Counted from the stretch's first letter, positions 12,932 through 24,871 are shown. The stretch: DNA of 64,000 nucleotides from Cotesia glomerata (GCF_020080835.1 NC_058158.1:4154001-4218000); one strand, 5' to 3'. Program-made: numbers and translations. Notes: generated from the sequence alone by a model not told the origin.

Positions 12932-14470
12932 CTGATTGAATAGGTCTCAAGACACTTTGTGTTTATTGTCAAATTTATATACACCGGAACTTTCGAAACG
13001 TTTGCTTACCCATAATTTATACTACAGCACAATCCAATAAAGTTTTATTGTTGTAAATAAGAGTAACAATGTAGGCAGCAATGTCATACAGTTTTGTTAC
13101 TTTCTGAGAATCATGTTGTCAGTTTTGTCGTGACAACATATGGACTATTACGAAAACCCTTTCAATATTACAAATTTATTTGACTTTTAAATAGTTCGTG
13201 TTTTTGGTAATCATATTTGTTAAATAATAAAATTACATAAGTTTAATACTGTACACTACGTTGTAAAAATCGGAACTGAAGTCAAAATTAGATACTTGAT
13301 TAATAAATTTTTTTAACTTCTTGGAATTTGTAAAAAATTCAAAATTTAAACGATTTTTTAATTAATAAATATTTATTTCTTTTTCTTCTTATGTTTTTTA
13401 GCAATCAAAATTATTTGTAATTGTCTACGTAATGAGTTTCTCTTTCAATAAATCAATTAGAGAAAAAATAAATAATTGAAGTGTTATGAACGGAAAATTA
13501 TAGAAATATGGGTTTGACGATGATAAATGACGAATGATAAATGGTAATTTAATATCACAGATAATTTAAATTCGCTCATGATGGCTGACTTACACGAGTC
13601 ATCCAACACCTTACCCCGTAATTTATTTAGTGCAAATTTACAATCACCGTGCTATAAACGGGCGATTAATAATTACAGATTGCACACTCGAAGATGCATC
13701 AGCAGAACGATACCCATAACAAAAAACGTTTCGCCAGGAAGTTCATTATCCGACTATCAAATTACTTTATGAATATTCTTTTTATAAATTATTAATTAAA
13801 GGATCGTGAGTTAATTTTTCTAGGTCAACAAACAAGTGTGTGCTTGTCAATGTACAAAAAAAAAAAAAACATTTACGTCAGTTCGTGCTATGTACACTCT
13901 CTTGCATGCACGTGCATGTTTATGCGCGAAAAATTCACGGTGTCATAAAGTTATAAACTTTAATTCAGGCCAACTCTCCAATAATTTAAAATTACTCAAG
14001 TCTACACGTATAAATCCAATTTAACGAAATTTTGTGTGAATTGAAATAAAAACTCGTTGTTTTTTTTTTTCCTGGTTTCACTCTTTTATTATTCTTGACC
14101 CAAAAGACTAATTGGTAATATTTCTCTCGGTACGGGTTTATTGTTGTTAATTTAAATCCTCTTTGATCGTGAAAATAAATTTTTTTAACAATACATATAA
14201 CACTACCGGCGGATATTTCCTAATTAGGAGAATCGTAATAATTGCCCATAAATTATAAAATAAAAATATATTATAGACCGTACGCATGTTGTGTGTATAT
14301 GAGTAGAGGCGACAGGCCGCATGCGTTCAAATAAAACGGTTGACGCCATATAATAGTACAAGAATCCTTCCGTAAATTCTTGAGAAAAGTTCGGCTCCTT
14401 ATTTTTTCCACATGTGTCGCTGGCGATACTGATGTGATGAGATGAAGGATAAAAAAAGCACGCGCTAAAG
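12932..14470. other. AT-rich stretch, no gene seen
   Basis: Only short, motif-free open frames are present. A CACGTG lies at about 13910 within the palindrome TGCACGTGCA. Confidence 0.5.
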
Positions 14471-14473
14471 GAA

Positions 14474-14583
14474 TATAAAGACTCTTAATAGTTGACTGAG
14501 TTATTTTGGGAGCCAGTTTTATTCATTCGAATCTGAGCGTCGCCGCGAGCAACTAACAGCCAGCAGCGTGAGTTTCCTTGGGC
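14474..14583 (+). promoter_or_regulatory. Candidate TATA promoter and first untranslated exon
   Basis: TATAAAG at 14474-14480 is followed about 30 bases later by purine/pyrimidine starts resembling an initiator. A GC-richer stretch then ends at a perfect donor, GTGAGT at 14578-14583. The pattern would fit a short 5' exon of about 70 bases, and nothing downstream in the window can be linked to it. Low confidence. Confidence 0.25.
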
Positions 14584-16600
14584 CAGATGATGAGGATGAT
14601 GATGTTGATGAGGGTGAAGAGGCGAAATAAGTGAGTTGAGGAAGAGTGAAGACCAGGAGTCTTTTGGGTAACCATAACAACGCCGTGGAGTCCCACAATA
14701 GAGCGACACGTCATACTGAAGAAGAATATAAAAAAGTATAAAAAGCCCGAGAAAATGAACAAGATCCTTAGGAGCATAGATAAACTATAATAGTTTTGAG
14801 CCTGGGGCTGAAGTATCAGCCCAATGGATTTTCCGCGTGTCTGAGCAAACACAACCAAACATGGGCGTCGGTATATATAATGTATAGGAGGTAGAGTAGT
14901 TTTGGCCTCCGTCCGCCTCCGCTTTTGCCTCTCGATATGCTTTTCGCCTTTCGTTGTATTAAATGTGTTCCCGGCTTTTTAAACTAATGTATTGTCAACT
15001 CAAAAACTATTATTATAAATATAGCCCAGACTCGAGACTTTTGTTGTTGTTGTATGATGTTATAAATTGTATTGAAAATAATATTGGAACCTAATCTATT
15101 GTCATGAGCTACTACTGACGACTATTTTACTCGGTGACATGTATTTTACTTGGATCGAGATCTGTTTAAAAATTGCCATTCATTCTGGTATTATTAAGTG
15201 CATTGTGAGGGGGTGGTAAACCGATCGACAGTAATGTCACGATACTGGACACCCTGCTGGGTCCACTGAAGTTGCAATAAACGCGTACCGTTGGAAATTT
15301 TTCTTAAAAATAAATTACAGATTATAAATAAGTTTTTTGGGACCGTAGAAAATTTTACCGTCTAAAAAATTCATTTTTTACGTAACGGAAAAAAATTAGT
15401 CATAGTTGGATGTCTACATGACTACCAGAAGCAATTAATTATTTATTAAACCAAATATTTTTTAAAACTAATTATTGAAATTCGACTCGTTACTAAAATT
15501 ATCGAAATAATTAAACCATTACGAAAATATTTATAAATGATTAATGGGTGTGGCGTATCACTGTAGAAAATTAACGAAAATACTGAGTTATTAGCACCGT
15601 GCATATGTTCAAAAATTCCAAAGTTACTTCTCTTGAACTTCCTGGTTTTTCCTGCTCTGGTATATACATTTAACATATATAACACAGTTGAACATTTGTC
15701 AAACGGTCATTAATAACATACCGACGACACTTGAAAATGTTAAAAAAATAAAAAAGTTAGGTATTAAACAGTCGATATCTTCCTTGGGGGTTTCCTTCAC
15801 TGTTTAATGTTCAATTTTGAAAGATGAAACCGGATATACGGATTACGAATCATATGTGCGCGATTTCTTAAGACCCATCTCAATAATATACATTATAAGC
15901 AACTAAAGTAAAGCGAAACGAAATGGACATACACGTAAAAAAATATCTCAAAAACGTTTTTTATTAAAGTCTTTATTGTAAGTATTTCCTGTCTGACCAT
16001 CTGAGATTCACTGCTGGATTTATCGGATTATAGGCAGGACATCAAAAAAATTTTATTGTAATTTGAGTGCAATCTCAAAATGGTTGTAGCACGCTACACA
16101 TTCAATCCAATGATATGTCGCTCGTTTTATCGTTTCTTTCCTTGATATTTCCTTTCTCAATGAAGATGTATACGGCTAAAAAAAATTTTGTGTAGCAGAT
16201 GGATAAGTAGATAATATTTCGCAAAAAGCATGGTTTGTAACCAATGGTTATGTTACCGGATCGGATATTAGTGATTATGTTAAAAGAATAAATGAGTAAT
16301 ATAATTGAATTTTTAAGTATTACAAAAGGACCAAAACGAATGAGTATCCATAATTTTTTTTCAAAGGTTAATAAAAGTTATCAAAATTCGATAAGCTATT
16401 GAAAAATATTTGGTTTCACATTGAGTTTAAATTAAAAGAAACCCTTTGTGTTACTTTAATTCTATATCATATTTCGATTTCTCTACAATGATCATGTGAA
16501 ACCCTTGTACATCGATCGTTTACCCTTTTTTAAAATGCATCAATTCAGCCATTGTATTTATTTGAAGTTAATGCTTTGAAATAAATAAAAAAAAAGGTAT
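14584..16600. other. No gene seen
   Basis: A 101-codon minus-strand frame over 14553-14858 is dominated by Phe, Ile and Leu encoded by T-rich DNA and has no domain signature. A TATATAA motif lies near 14870. The rest is AT-rich. Confidence 0.5.
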
Positions 16601-16641
16601 CACAAAACCTCAAATTACTTTTTTAAGCTTGAGGTTTTGTG
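16601..16641. repeat. Short hairpin with a perfect 13-bp stem
   Basis: CACAAAACCTCAA at 16601-16613 pairs exactly with TTGAGGTTTTGTG at 16629-16641 around a 15-base loop. It could be a MITE remnant or a small structured RNA. It is too short for a canonical microRNA precursor. Confidence 0.5.
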
Positions 16642-16954
16642 AATGAATGACCGTAGAAAAATAATAAAAAAAGCATTAAATAACTCAAATTCACCTGTGC
16701 GTAAATCCTTGGTGTTTTTTCACTCATTATTTTTTGTGATAAAAAAAGTGACGTTACCTGAAAATTGAAAAAAAGGTTGTGTAGCAATAAAAAAACACGT
16801 AGTATGTGAATCCTCAGACATTCTTTGACTCGACGAGACTCAATAACATCACCGCCCTTAATAAGCTATGGCTTCTTTTAATTTTTTTTTATTACTACTT
16901 TTTTAACGTATACATTTTTTCTTGATTCTTTTTTTATACATCAGAGTTCTTACA

Positions 16955-16989
16955 TTTCCCACGACACATCACGTGCTCGGTTGCACGTG
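16955..16989. promoter_or_regulatory. Su(H) site with two CACGTG sites
   Basis: TTTCCCACG at 16955-16963 (CGTGGGAAA on minus, matching YGTGRGAAM) is followed by CACGTG at 16970-16975 and again at 16984-16989. A Su(H) activator site next to paired HES-type repressor sites would fit a Notch target with feedback. The surroundings are T-rich and hold no gene I can see. Confidence 0.4.
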
Positions 16990-17454
16990 GTCATAATTTT
17001 TTATTCAATTTTTTTTTGCTTTGCCACTATACTACTACTATGTATATTGCTGTTGTACCTACTATACGGAGAACTTTTTTTACAGCGTATAAAAGGTCAC
17101 GAGAGCTTTTAGAATTTTTTTTATTCTTTTTCGCCGATTAGGGCGCGTTATTTACCGAGATTATCTATTAATAGACACGCGCGTAACCCATAGGGTTTTT
17201 TGTTAATTTTACGAAAATTTTTTTCCTTTATATTGAGTGACAAAAACGTGTAAAGTATCATAAAACGTCAAAAAGTAACTTTTTCTTTTATATGTCAAAC
17301 AAAGCCAAAAAAATTAAAGTTAAGACACTAAACATGACAAGGGTCTTTTTATTTTCTGAATACCCTCTCTTAATTCAACTGATGTGTAATTACGATCGAT
17401 AGAAACCAGTTTTAATCCTGAAAGGAGACTCAGTATTATATTGAAAAAATATAA

Positions 17455-17655
17455 AAAAAAAAATCATGGTTTTTCGATCGAATAGTGATTCAACCAGATA
17501 TCGTATCTCGAACTCGAAGCCCTTATGCAGATACCATCAAGCACAAGTGGGCACTTCTGGGGACCATAAGAGTACTATACAGTGGATTATACTGGAATTG
17601 GTATTTCATAATCAGCATCATCCACTTGATGGCCCTGACATCTCTCTACCTTTAA
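17455..17655 (+). pseudogene. Decayed exon of a multi-pass membrane channel, TRPA-like at best
   Basis: A frame running into GTG at 17485 encodes about 57 residues up to a TAA at 17653. They include SPYADTIKHKWALLG followed by a hydrophobic, aromatic-rich segment (YWNWYFIISIIHLMALTSLY) that looks like a first transmembrane helix. A H-K-W motif just before the first membrane segment is reminiscent of insect TRPA channels after their ankyrin repeats, which is the basis of the tentative name. The frame stops abruptly, with no donor site before the TAA, and the following frame holds more stops, so I call it a fragment. The 71-codon frame starting at 17467 is a shadow of it. Confidence 0.35.
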
Positions 17656-17839
17656 GATGCTTACCACAAGTACGCTGGTGAACCAATTGTAAGTGAAAAG
17701 GCATGTTAATTTAGAGGAAAATTCAACCAGAATATGCCACTGTGTCTGTTTTGTAATTTTCATGGTCACGTGTTCAATGTAATGCGATCTACACGTGGTT
17801 GAAAATCGAAACTTACCATCCCTGTACTCCAAAAAATAT

Positions 17840-17931
17840 ACTGTCACCACGGTGGGTCTTCCGAATGAACACTTGGGTATGATATAGATAGGAGTGGAAA
17901 AGAATCTCTTGAGAAATTTTTTTTCACCCCA
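17840..17931 (-). other. Possible short minus-strand exon with perfect donor
   Basis: On the minus strand the open frame encoding STPIYIIPKCSFGRPTVVTV and then YFLEYRDG ends at a perfect donor (ATG|GTAAGT, around 17810-17820). It is truncated upstream by the MITE at 17932. I do not recognise the peptide. It could belong to the same decayed locus as the plus-strand fragment next to it or be chance. Confidence 0.22.
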
Positions 17932-18082
17932 CTCTCTAAACATGAATTAGTGAAAAATCACTGGAATAAGTGAATATTCACTTTTTAGAAGTGCCAATCG
18001 TACCACTATGGTTCGATTTGCACTTAGAAAAAGTGAATATTCACTTATTCCAGTGAATTTTCACTAATTCATGTTTAGAGAG
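17932..18082. mobile_element. CTCTCT-ended palindromic MITE, 151 bp
   Basis: Ends CTCTCTAAACATG and CATGTTTAGAGAG are perfect inverted repeats, and the inner parts (AATTAGTGAA, GAATATTCAC) are also inverted, so the element is almost fully palindromic. It is clearly the same family as the one inside Helitron copy 2. The flanks are CA on both sides instead of TA. Confidence 0.85.
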
Positions 18083-18800
18083 CAATATGTATGTACTAAA
18101 GAAGTAGTTGTAGATATATATAATACAGTACAGTATTTTTTTTCCATACAGGTTGTTTTAGGCAGGAACAGTTGATGGTAATTCTCACTACTGGTGAGTC
18201 TTAGCAGGATTTATATATTTAGAAACAGAGTGTATGGGAGTTTTAAAACATATGCTGGTGTTGGATATCAAGTGGCCCCGAAAATCTTACCACCGCTCAA
18301 ACTCTAAGGGTCCCATTTATTTTCTAAATAGACGACAGTCATTTCATTTATTTTAGTGATACTTAATGCCTTCTTTTCCTCGCCTTCTAAACCAGTTATG
18401 ACACTCGTTAAATTAAAACCATAATATTATCGAGCTAGCTGTTTTTTGTCACAGACGCAGTAGTTTACTGATATGATAAAAAGTTGTGACTTCCGTGAAA
18501 AATAAAACATATTTTTTTTATGGATTACTTTTTATCCTCTGAGAATAATTATTACCACTATTAAAAAGATTATATATCGGTAGTATTTTATCTCACATGT
18601 TAAGTATAAATATAAATACCCTTTTTATGTCACACGAGAAATTAAGACATAAACTAATTTGTCTTTTAAAAATTTTATAAATAGAAATTCAACTAAACAA
18701 TTTTTCCATTTTTTAATACTGTTGTTCTGGTTGAGTGCAAAATAACACGATGTGATATCTTAAGTTCCTCAAATTGCTAGTTACAAGCAAAATAACCGAG
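18083..18800. other. No gene seen
   Basis: AT-rich spacer without recognisable elements. Confidence 0.5.
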
Positions 18801-19060
18801 CTGATGTAGAAAATCGCGATTTTACCGATCGGAGCAAGTTCAAAAGACCCTATTAGTAGCACAACTAATTTTTAAACTTCATCTGTTAATCATAACTCTG
18901 CTGAAGAATGAAATACGATTAGATAGCTCGAGTCTTCTTCAAACGGCTAATTATAGGTGAGGTGAAGATAGCGTAAAAAATCGCGATTTTACCAACTTGT
19001 GTGGGTTCGAAGCTGCTGCTAAACCAGAACTACACCTTTGAATGCTATTGACCTTGATGA
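18800..19060. repeat. Diverged tandem pair around AAAATCGCGATTTT palindromes
   Basis: The palindrome AAAATCGCGATTTT occurs at 18810-18823 and again at 18977-18990. Both are followed by ACC and by similar text (GTTCAAAAG.../GTTCGAAGC..., then CACAACT/GAACTAC). This gives a diverged tandem duplication with a period of about 167 bases. It probably belongs to a dispersed non-coding repeat family. Confidence 0.5.
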
Positions 19061-19129
19061 GCAAAATATAAGGATGTGTTATTAAAGTAGTTTAAATTAT
19101 AAAATACTTCACGAAGCTGAAATACAATT

Positions 19130-22100
19130 AAAGTAATAACTCCTCACAAAACTATCGTTACAAAATTAGGTTTTGGGATCACTACTGAATAACTTAACAA
19201 TGGAAAGAAAACAACAATGTATCGGCAACACGATCGTCATTCGTAACGTTTTGAAAACTCTCTGAAAAGTCTTTAAGATTAGTCACGGCGTAAGTGAATT
19301 TAGTGAATCTCTTTGCCAAGTGCTCTCAAAACTCAAAAAACAGAAAATAAAAAACGTCTCATCTTGTCTATCGTTTCCTTTCAAGGACTCGGCGTCGTGT
19401 CTTCGAAGATACAAATATTTCTATCATTCAGCGATATATATAAAGGCCAACTGTAACAATAGTTCTATACTCTCCCCTATTGACCGAGGATCCTCCTTTC
19501 AAGACTTTAACAACTTGCAGGTACCGTTGACAGTGGTGTAGAGCAAAAAAAATTTTTTTTATCCTGTGTGCTGAAAGTATATGTGTTTTGTAATACAAGC
19601 TCTCGGAATAGGAATGGAAGCGAATAGAAGTAAAAATTTTCGAATGGACACCAGTGGACTATTATCCACTTAGTGTAGGTTTCTTAGAGCCCCTCACCCT
19701 CTTCTCGGCGTATATATATGTACATTGGTGTGCCATAAAAACCCCGATGGTCCATTATTCCGAGAGATTCTTTAGTTAGATTTACGATTTCTTGTGCACG
19801 TGTTCACAAAAGATCACTGGCAACTCAAAGACGTCCTGAGCCCACTGTTATATGGGTATTGTACCAATTGGCCGAGGCGAGTTGTAGGTGGACTAGAATT
19901 ATGGTATAGGGTGAATATAATAATAATACTGAATAAAAAAGAATAAGAAGATGAAAAAGGGCTCGGTGTCGTTTGTACGGTCGAGCAATTGCTTCGAAAA
20001 CGAAGATAGATGGAAGAGAAATCGAATCGTAAGTGCCGAGATATTGCCCGTATATATGTAAAAGCTTTTCTTTAGTTTATATATAATAAAATTTCGAGTC
20101 ATTGAGTGCCATCGTATTTGAGGGCCTGTGACAGACATAGGCAGTTCGCTTCTTTAAATCTTTTCATTGTTATGTACACACGTATACTTTTATATTATAT
20201 ATTATACATTATTTCTCTTTTCAATACAAATACGACTATGAGATTTCTGTTTTCTTGCAATCAAAAACTGACGATATTTCTTAACATTCCCTCCCACTTA
20301 ATTTACAATAAGCACCAACTTGATTTAATACTTTTATAACTATCAAATATTCAATTACTCGAGTGATATGTCATTTTACATAATTTTTTATTATCATTGT
20401 TGATGTACATACTTGAAATGATGTTTGACTGATGTAAACAAATTTTATAGTATTCATTTTTGATTACCTCGTCAATTGCGATGACTCAATATTTATTTTG
20501 GTAATTAGTTTACGATAATATGGATAATATTTTTATTTTCACAACAAATATTGATAGTCAATCTTAATCAAGGTTGTAATTATATTGAATATAATATTTT
20601 TTTGTTGTAGGTTAACTTTTTTTTCATTGCTGATTCTTAATTTTGGTGAGTGCAAATTATTTTATTTTAATATGCATAAAATTTATAAAATTAAAAAAAA
20701 ATTTTTTCCGATAGAATCAAAGCAAGAGTCAATTCAGCTAAACAAATTAAAAAATATTTTTTTTAAATCCCCAGAATTTTTTTGACATTTATATTTAAAC
20801 TGACAATGACTTTCTTGAAATTTTAAAATGTTATTTTAACTTACTTCAAAGCGTATTCTGGTGTCCAATTGGACAATTTTAAAGTTTTCTTTGTATCCCA
20901 AGTTGGACAGGACACTCGGATGCTCCTCTGACAATAAATAATAACAATCTTTTTGCCCAGGCTGAAAAAAGTATAAGAAACTAAATAGTAAACTAAAAAT
21001 TTTGTGTCTATCTGAGCTGACTCACCTGGCGAGTATGCGAATAACAATAAAATACATTTGACGTTAAGGATTGACTTAATATGTCTATTATTGAAACCAA
21101 TAAGCCATATTATTATATACGACATCTGTTTAAGCAATTCGGTCAGACAGAAAATACATACATATTTATAATAATAATGTGTAAGATAAACATAGAAAAC
21201 CAATCAAGTTAAAACTTCCAATAGATTAATATTATTCTTAAAATATATATTCATTGAAATAAAAATATTTCTATGATCTTCAACTACTCAATAATAATAT
21301 TCTCGAGGAATAACTTCAAGCATACGTTTGAATTTGAAAACTATTCAGTAATATTATCCCGCGGCCACTGAATCTTTTGACTGTGTGATTCGAGGCATGG
21401 GATATACCTTTATGCTTCGAAATAGCTTTTCTTATAGTCACTAAAAGGCGTCAAATAATACAATAATTGTTCCTTTTAACTATTCAAAAGCTACATCTTT
21501 AAGAAATTTGTCTCTATATATTTTTTCGTGATCAGCACATTCGAACGATATTTTTTTTAAACTTTGCCTTTTTAAATGTACTCACTCGTGTTAATTCGAT
21601 TGATACATCGTGAATTTTTTCACAATGAAAATATATTTTCAAACATATATTCGTAGAAAAAAATTCAGCTTTCATTTTTAAAAATTCTTTTACGACAAAG
21701 TAAATCGTTTCTAATTTTTTATAAAATGAAAATTTATTCAAATAATAACTCTATCAACTGTGAATTTAATTGGAAGTAATTTTATAGTTGGAAATTTGAT
21801 ACTCGATAGAAAAAAGAAGCACATAATTATATTATTTCTTTTATTGTCAAAAAAAGTTCCATCTAATCTCACCACGACCCGTATAAAAACTAGGTGTACG
21901 GTGTACCGATAGGTTTTGTACAAATAAAATACAAGAACCAAATATTTGACAATATTTTCCGTAGTTTCCAAAACGTAACTTAATACACGGCGAGTGCATC
22001 AGGTCGAGATTAGGTCGCCCCTTATAAAAACGAGAATTCTTTTATGCGGCGTAAGATCCTCTTGGGGCTAAAGATGTTTCTCTATGGCCTGTCAGTGGTG

Positions 22101-22461
22101 GTGTCATATTACTCCCATGGAATTTTATGTGTCACATTCGACTGTTTATATTATATACATCGTATAATAAGGGATTTTATATAACATGAGTTTGTCAAGA
22201 TCTTGTCGATAATCTTAATGGAAAAATATAATAAGAGTATGAATTATTCAATTCTGTCGATTTTTATTATGAAATACTTTTCGTTCGATTCAACCTCGAT
22301 TGCTTGATTTTTAATGCGGTAATCTGATGGTAAACCAAATATTTCTGAGCATCAATAGAAAATTTGGTGGATAATTTATAATCTATAATTATAATTATTA
22401 AATTCAAAATAATTTTTAACAACATAAAAATAATTTATTTTTATGAAAACGAATATTATTA
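19130..22461. other. Long gene-poor stretch
   Basis: Many short AT-driven open frames overlap on both strands and none shows a domain. A 120-codon minus frame at 20841-21203 is low in charged residues and overlaps AT-rich sequence, so I do not accept it. TATATATA near 19712 could serve as a TATA box but has no partner. Confidence 0.5.
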
Positions 22462-22653
22462 CACAGTAAAAAATTTTGCGTCATTGCGTCAAAAAAATTT
22501 TGTGTTAAAAATTTTTATGTTAAATATTTAACACTTTTTTGTGTTGATTTAACAGAATAAATGTTAAATTTACACATAAGAGTGTTAAATATTTAACATA
22601 AAAATTTTTAACACTAAGTTTTTTGACGCAATGACGCAAAATTTTTTACTGTG
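22462..22653. mobile_element. 192-bp MITE with TA target duplication
   Basis: Ends CACAGTAAAAAATTTTGCG and CGCAAAATTTTTTACTGTG are inverted and flanked by TA at 22460-22461 and 22654-22655. The arms continue inverted through TTGCGTCA and AATATTTAACA. It has no coding capacity. End sequence and target resemble those of the 633-bp element at 9506. Confidence 0.85.
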
Positions 22654-23593
22654 TACATATTTTTTTTACTTAAAAATAATTTCTGAACTTGTTTAATAAT
22701 GAATAATAATTCTGTACTTTTCATTCTATCTCAACTTTAAAAATCTAAATTTATTTACATCAAAATAGAAAACTCGAGCATAGAAGTCTAAACCTAAATA
22801 GGGTCGCCCTCTACCGTGGAAGTTCGTAAGGTCAAAGGACGCGAGGGTTGAAAAAGTAAATAACAGATGGTGCGCTAAACTCCCGCTAAGCTTTCAGGAT
22901 TTTTTGTGACCACCTCCACCTGGATGCTGGGTACCTGGAACTTTTTTGCCATTTTGTAATTTAAAATAATTATATCCAGTTACTTTATACCCTCCGGAAC
23001 CAAGTCAATTGCAAATTAGCAATTATTCATGAGTGTTTGTACTTTCTATTTAAATTCAAGAAATCTTTTACCATGCAACCATTCTGGAAAATTTGTTTTT
23101 ATCCTAAAATTATTGGAAAAATAAACTTTTATTGATTTGTTTAAAAAACAATCGAACTCAGAAAATATTTTCGATTATTTTTCAACAAAATAAAATTTAA
23201 AAAAATAATTAATCTATTTTGAAGGATCAAGGATCAGGATAAATTTTTATAAAAAAATAAATTTCGAATTCAAATTCACACAATTTTATTAATATTTTGA
23301 ATACATAAAAAACTTATTAACTAGACACACAATTATATAAAATATCATGCAAGTATAGTAAAAAATTACATAAAAAAACACAAAAAACCAAACATAATTT
23401 TAAAAATACAAAAACATTGTGACATGAGTACAAAAAGTGCGAAGACAATCATATAATAATCATAATAAGTAAAAAAAAAAACACACAAGTATACATGGAT
23501 TAAAAAATTTAGATATATATGAGTCATAAAAAATTTAGCAATTAAAAAACGTTACATCAACGCAAGTCGATTTTAACGTTCAGTGATCTATTT
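22654..23593. other. AT-rich stretch, possibly distal 3' UTR of the Bearded-like gene
   Basis: No open frame is supported. Minus-strand AATAAA-type signals near 23286 and 23130 could end the Bearded-like transcript. A GC-richer segment at 22800-22960 is unassigned. Confidence 0.4.
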
Positions 23594-24541
23594 ATCACAA
23601 TGCATCGCTCGAGCTCTATTTATAATTACCAATCTAAATCTTAAATTTATTAACTATTATTATTGATATTATTTCTAAAATTATTGTAATTATTCTTAAA
23701 TTTACGATAACATCACAGTTTGTTTATAAATTTTCATTACCTAATACATTGCACTGCACCCGTTTAATGGAAGACATATTTCAATAAATTTTAGTTTTCA
23801 TTATAATATAATTTTTCTGTAAAGCTTTCATGTATTGCAAAATTCATATAACTAAAAATTAATATCACAGTTTAAAAAAAAAAAAGTGGAAGACAATTAT
23901 GAGATCACAAAAATAACCTAAATCTACTAGAATTATCTAATTATCACAGATAATCATATTATGCGTAATATGCACTGGGCGGCCTATTCATCGAACAGAG
24001 TTCGAATATATTTAAAATTAAAGCAAACAAAAAAAATTCAAACCAAAAATTAATTCTAATTATCACATTTTCAGCAATCAATTAAAAGTACATGAGATCA
24101 ATAATCATAAAATAAGTATCTAAAATTGCAACAAATATAAACAAAAATAAAACTAACAGCTAACGCGATGCAATGGATCTTACTCGAATTAAAGCTCCCT
24201 ACCAGGAGGACAAAGTCAAAAAAAAATCAAAATAAAAAAAAAACTAAACATAAAATCTCATTAAAAAAAAAATCTTATCACAAAGTGGTTACCTTATTAA
24301 ATAAAAAAGTCTTTATCTCCTATCAAACTCGATGACACGTCGCTCTTGGTTGTCTTCTGTTGGCAGGTCTATCTTGAAGTAGGCTTGATGTGCGTAGGCT
24401 AGTCTCTGACTTCCAGTGGGTTGTTGAGCTCCTTGAAGTGACAATTGATTGGGTTGTCGTAGTGTAACGAAGTTGTGTTACCAGATGTATCTGCTTGTCG
24501 AGTTTGTTGTTGAGTGTCGTCGCTTCTCCAATTTACAATTA
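23594..24541 (-). promoter_or_regulatory. 3' UTR of the Bearded-like gene with K, Brd and GY boxes
   Basis: Read on the minus strand, this stretch holds K boxes (TGTGAT) at 24277-24282, 24062-24067, 23943-23948, 23904-23909, 23864-23869, 23712-23717 and 23594-23599. It also holds Brd boxes (AGCTTTA) at 24190-24196 and 23820-23826, and GY boxes (GTCTTCC) at 23888-23894 and 23769-23775. These are the motifs known from Drosophila E(spl)/Bearded 3' UTRs, where they pair with the seeds of miR-2-type, miR-4/79-type and miR-7 microRNAs and give negative post-transcriptional control. The density and the co-occurrence of all three motif types directly downstream of the ORF are unlikely by chance, although single K boxes are common in AT-rich DNA. 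The true 3' end is not resolved. AATAAA-type signals on the minus strand occur near 23286 and 23130. Confidence 0.72.
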
Positions 24542-24871
24542 TTAGTTGTTCATGTTGAGGGTATCAAGAATTTCTTTCCACTCGTTTCTTAAGTTCTCGT
24601 TATCAGCGTTCTCCTCAGGAATAATGGTCGCCAATGGTTCATCAAAAACTCGGTGCTCGTTGATGTAGTTTTGTTTTTCTGCAGCCGAGTAGTTATTCTG
24701 ATTGATAATAATTTTGCAACGACATGTTGCGTTATTGGTGATGGTGTCTGACTGCTGGTTGATATTTTCCGCTCGTTTCTTGAACCATTTTCGCAGGCCA
24801 ATTAGCGTTGACTTGGTTGTTTTGGAGGTGAAACGCTCGGCGTTGATCAGCAGTTTGTTTAATTTGATCAT
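24542..24871 (-). CDS. Bearded-family-like small protein (E(spl) m-alpha/m4 type), 109 aa, intronless
   Basis: Bearded-family proteins are small insect proteins that dampen Neuralized-dependent Notch ligand signalling. What I see: a single uninterrupted 109-residue ORF read leftwards. Its N-terminal third is strongly basic and can form an amphipathic helix (K3, K6, R13, K17, K20, then R27-K-W-F-K-K-R33). A N-x-x-N-E motif lies at residues 68-72 (NYINE), close to the family's NxANExLE signature. The C-terminus (84-109) is acidic. The length fits the family (about 80-160 aa). The ATG is preceded by AACA, a good insect start context, and the next in-frame option would remove the basic helix. The PVxF...GTFFWT-like and other C-terminal Drosophila motifs are not visible, so the assignment leans on the basic helix, the N-x-x-N-E motif and above all the K/Brd/GY-box 3' region. 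Alternative: an unrelated small basic protein. No bHLH partner gene is found nearby. Confidence 0.68.
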   Translation of the reverse strand: MIKLNKLLINAERFTSKTTKSTLIGLRKWFKKRAENINQQSDTITNNATCRCKIIINQNNYSAAEKQNYINEHRVFDEPLATIIPEENADNENLRNEWKEILDTLNMNN

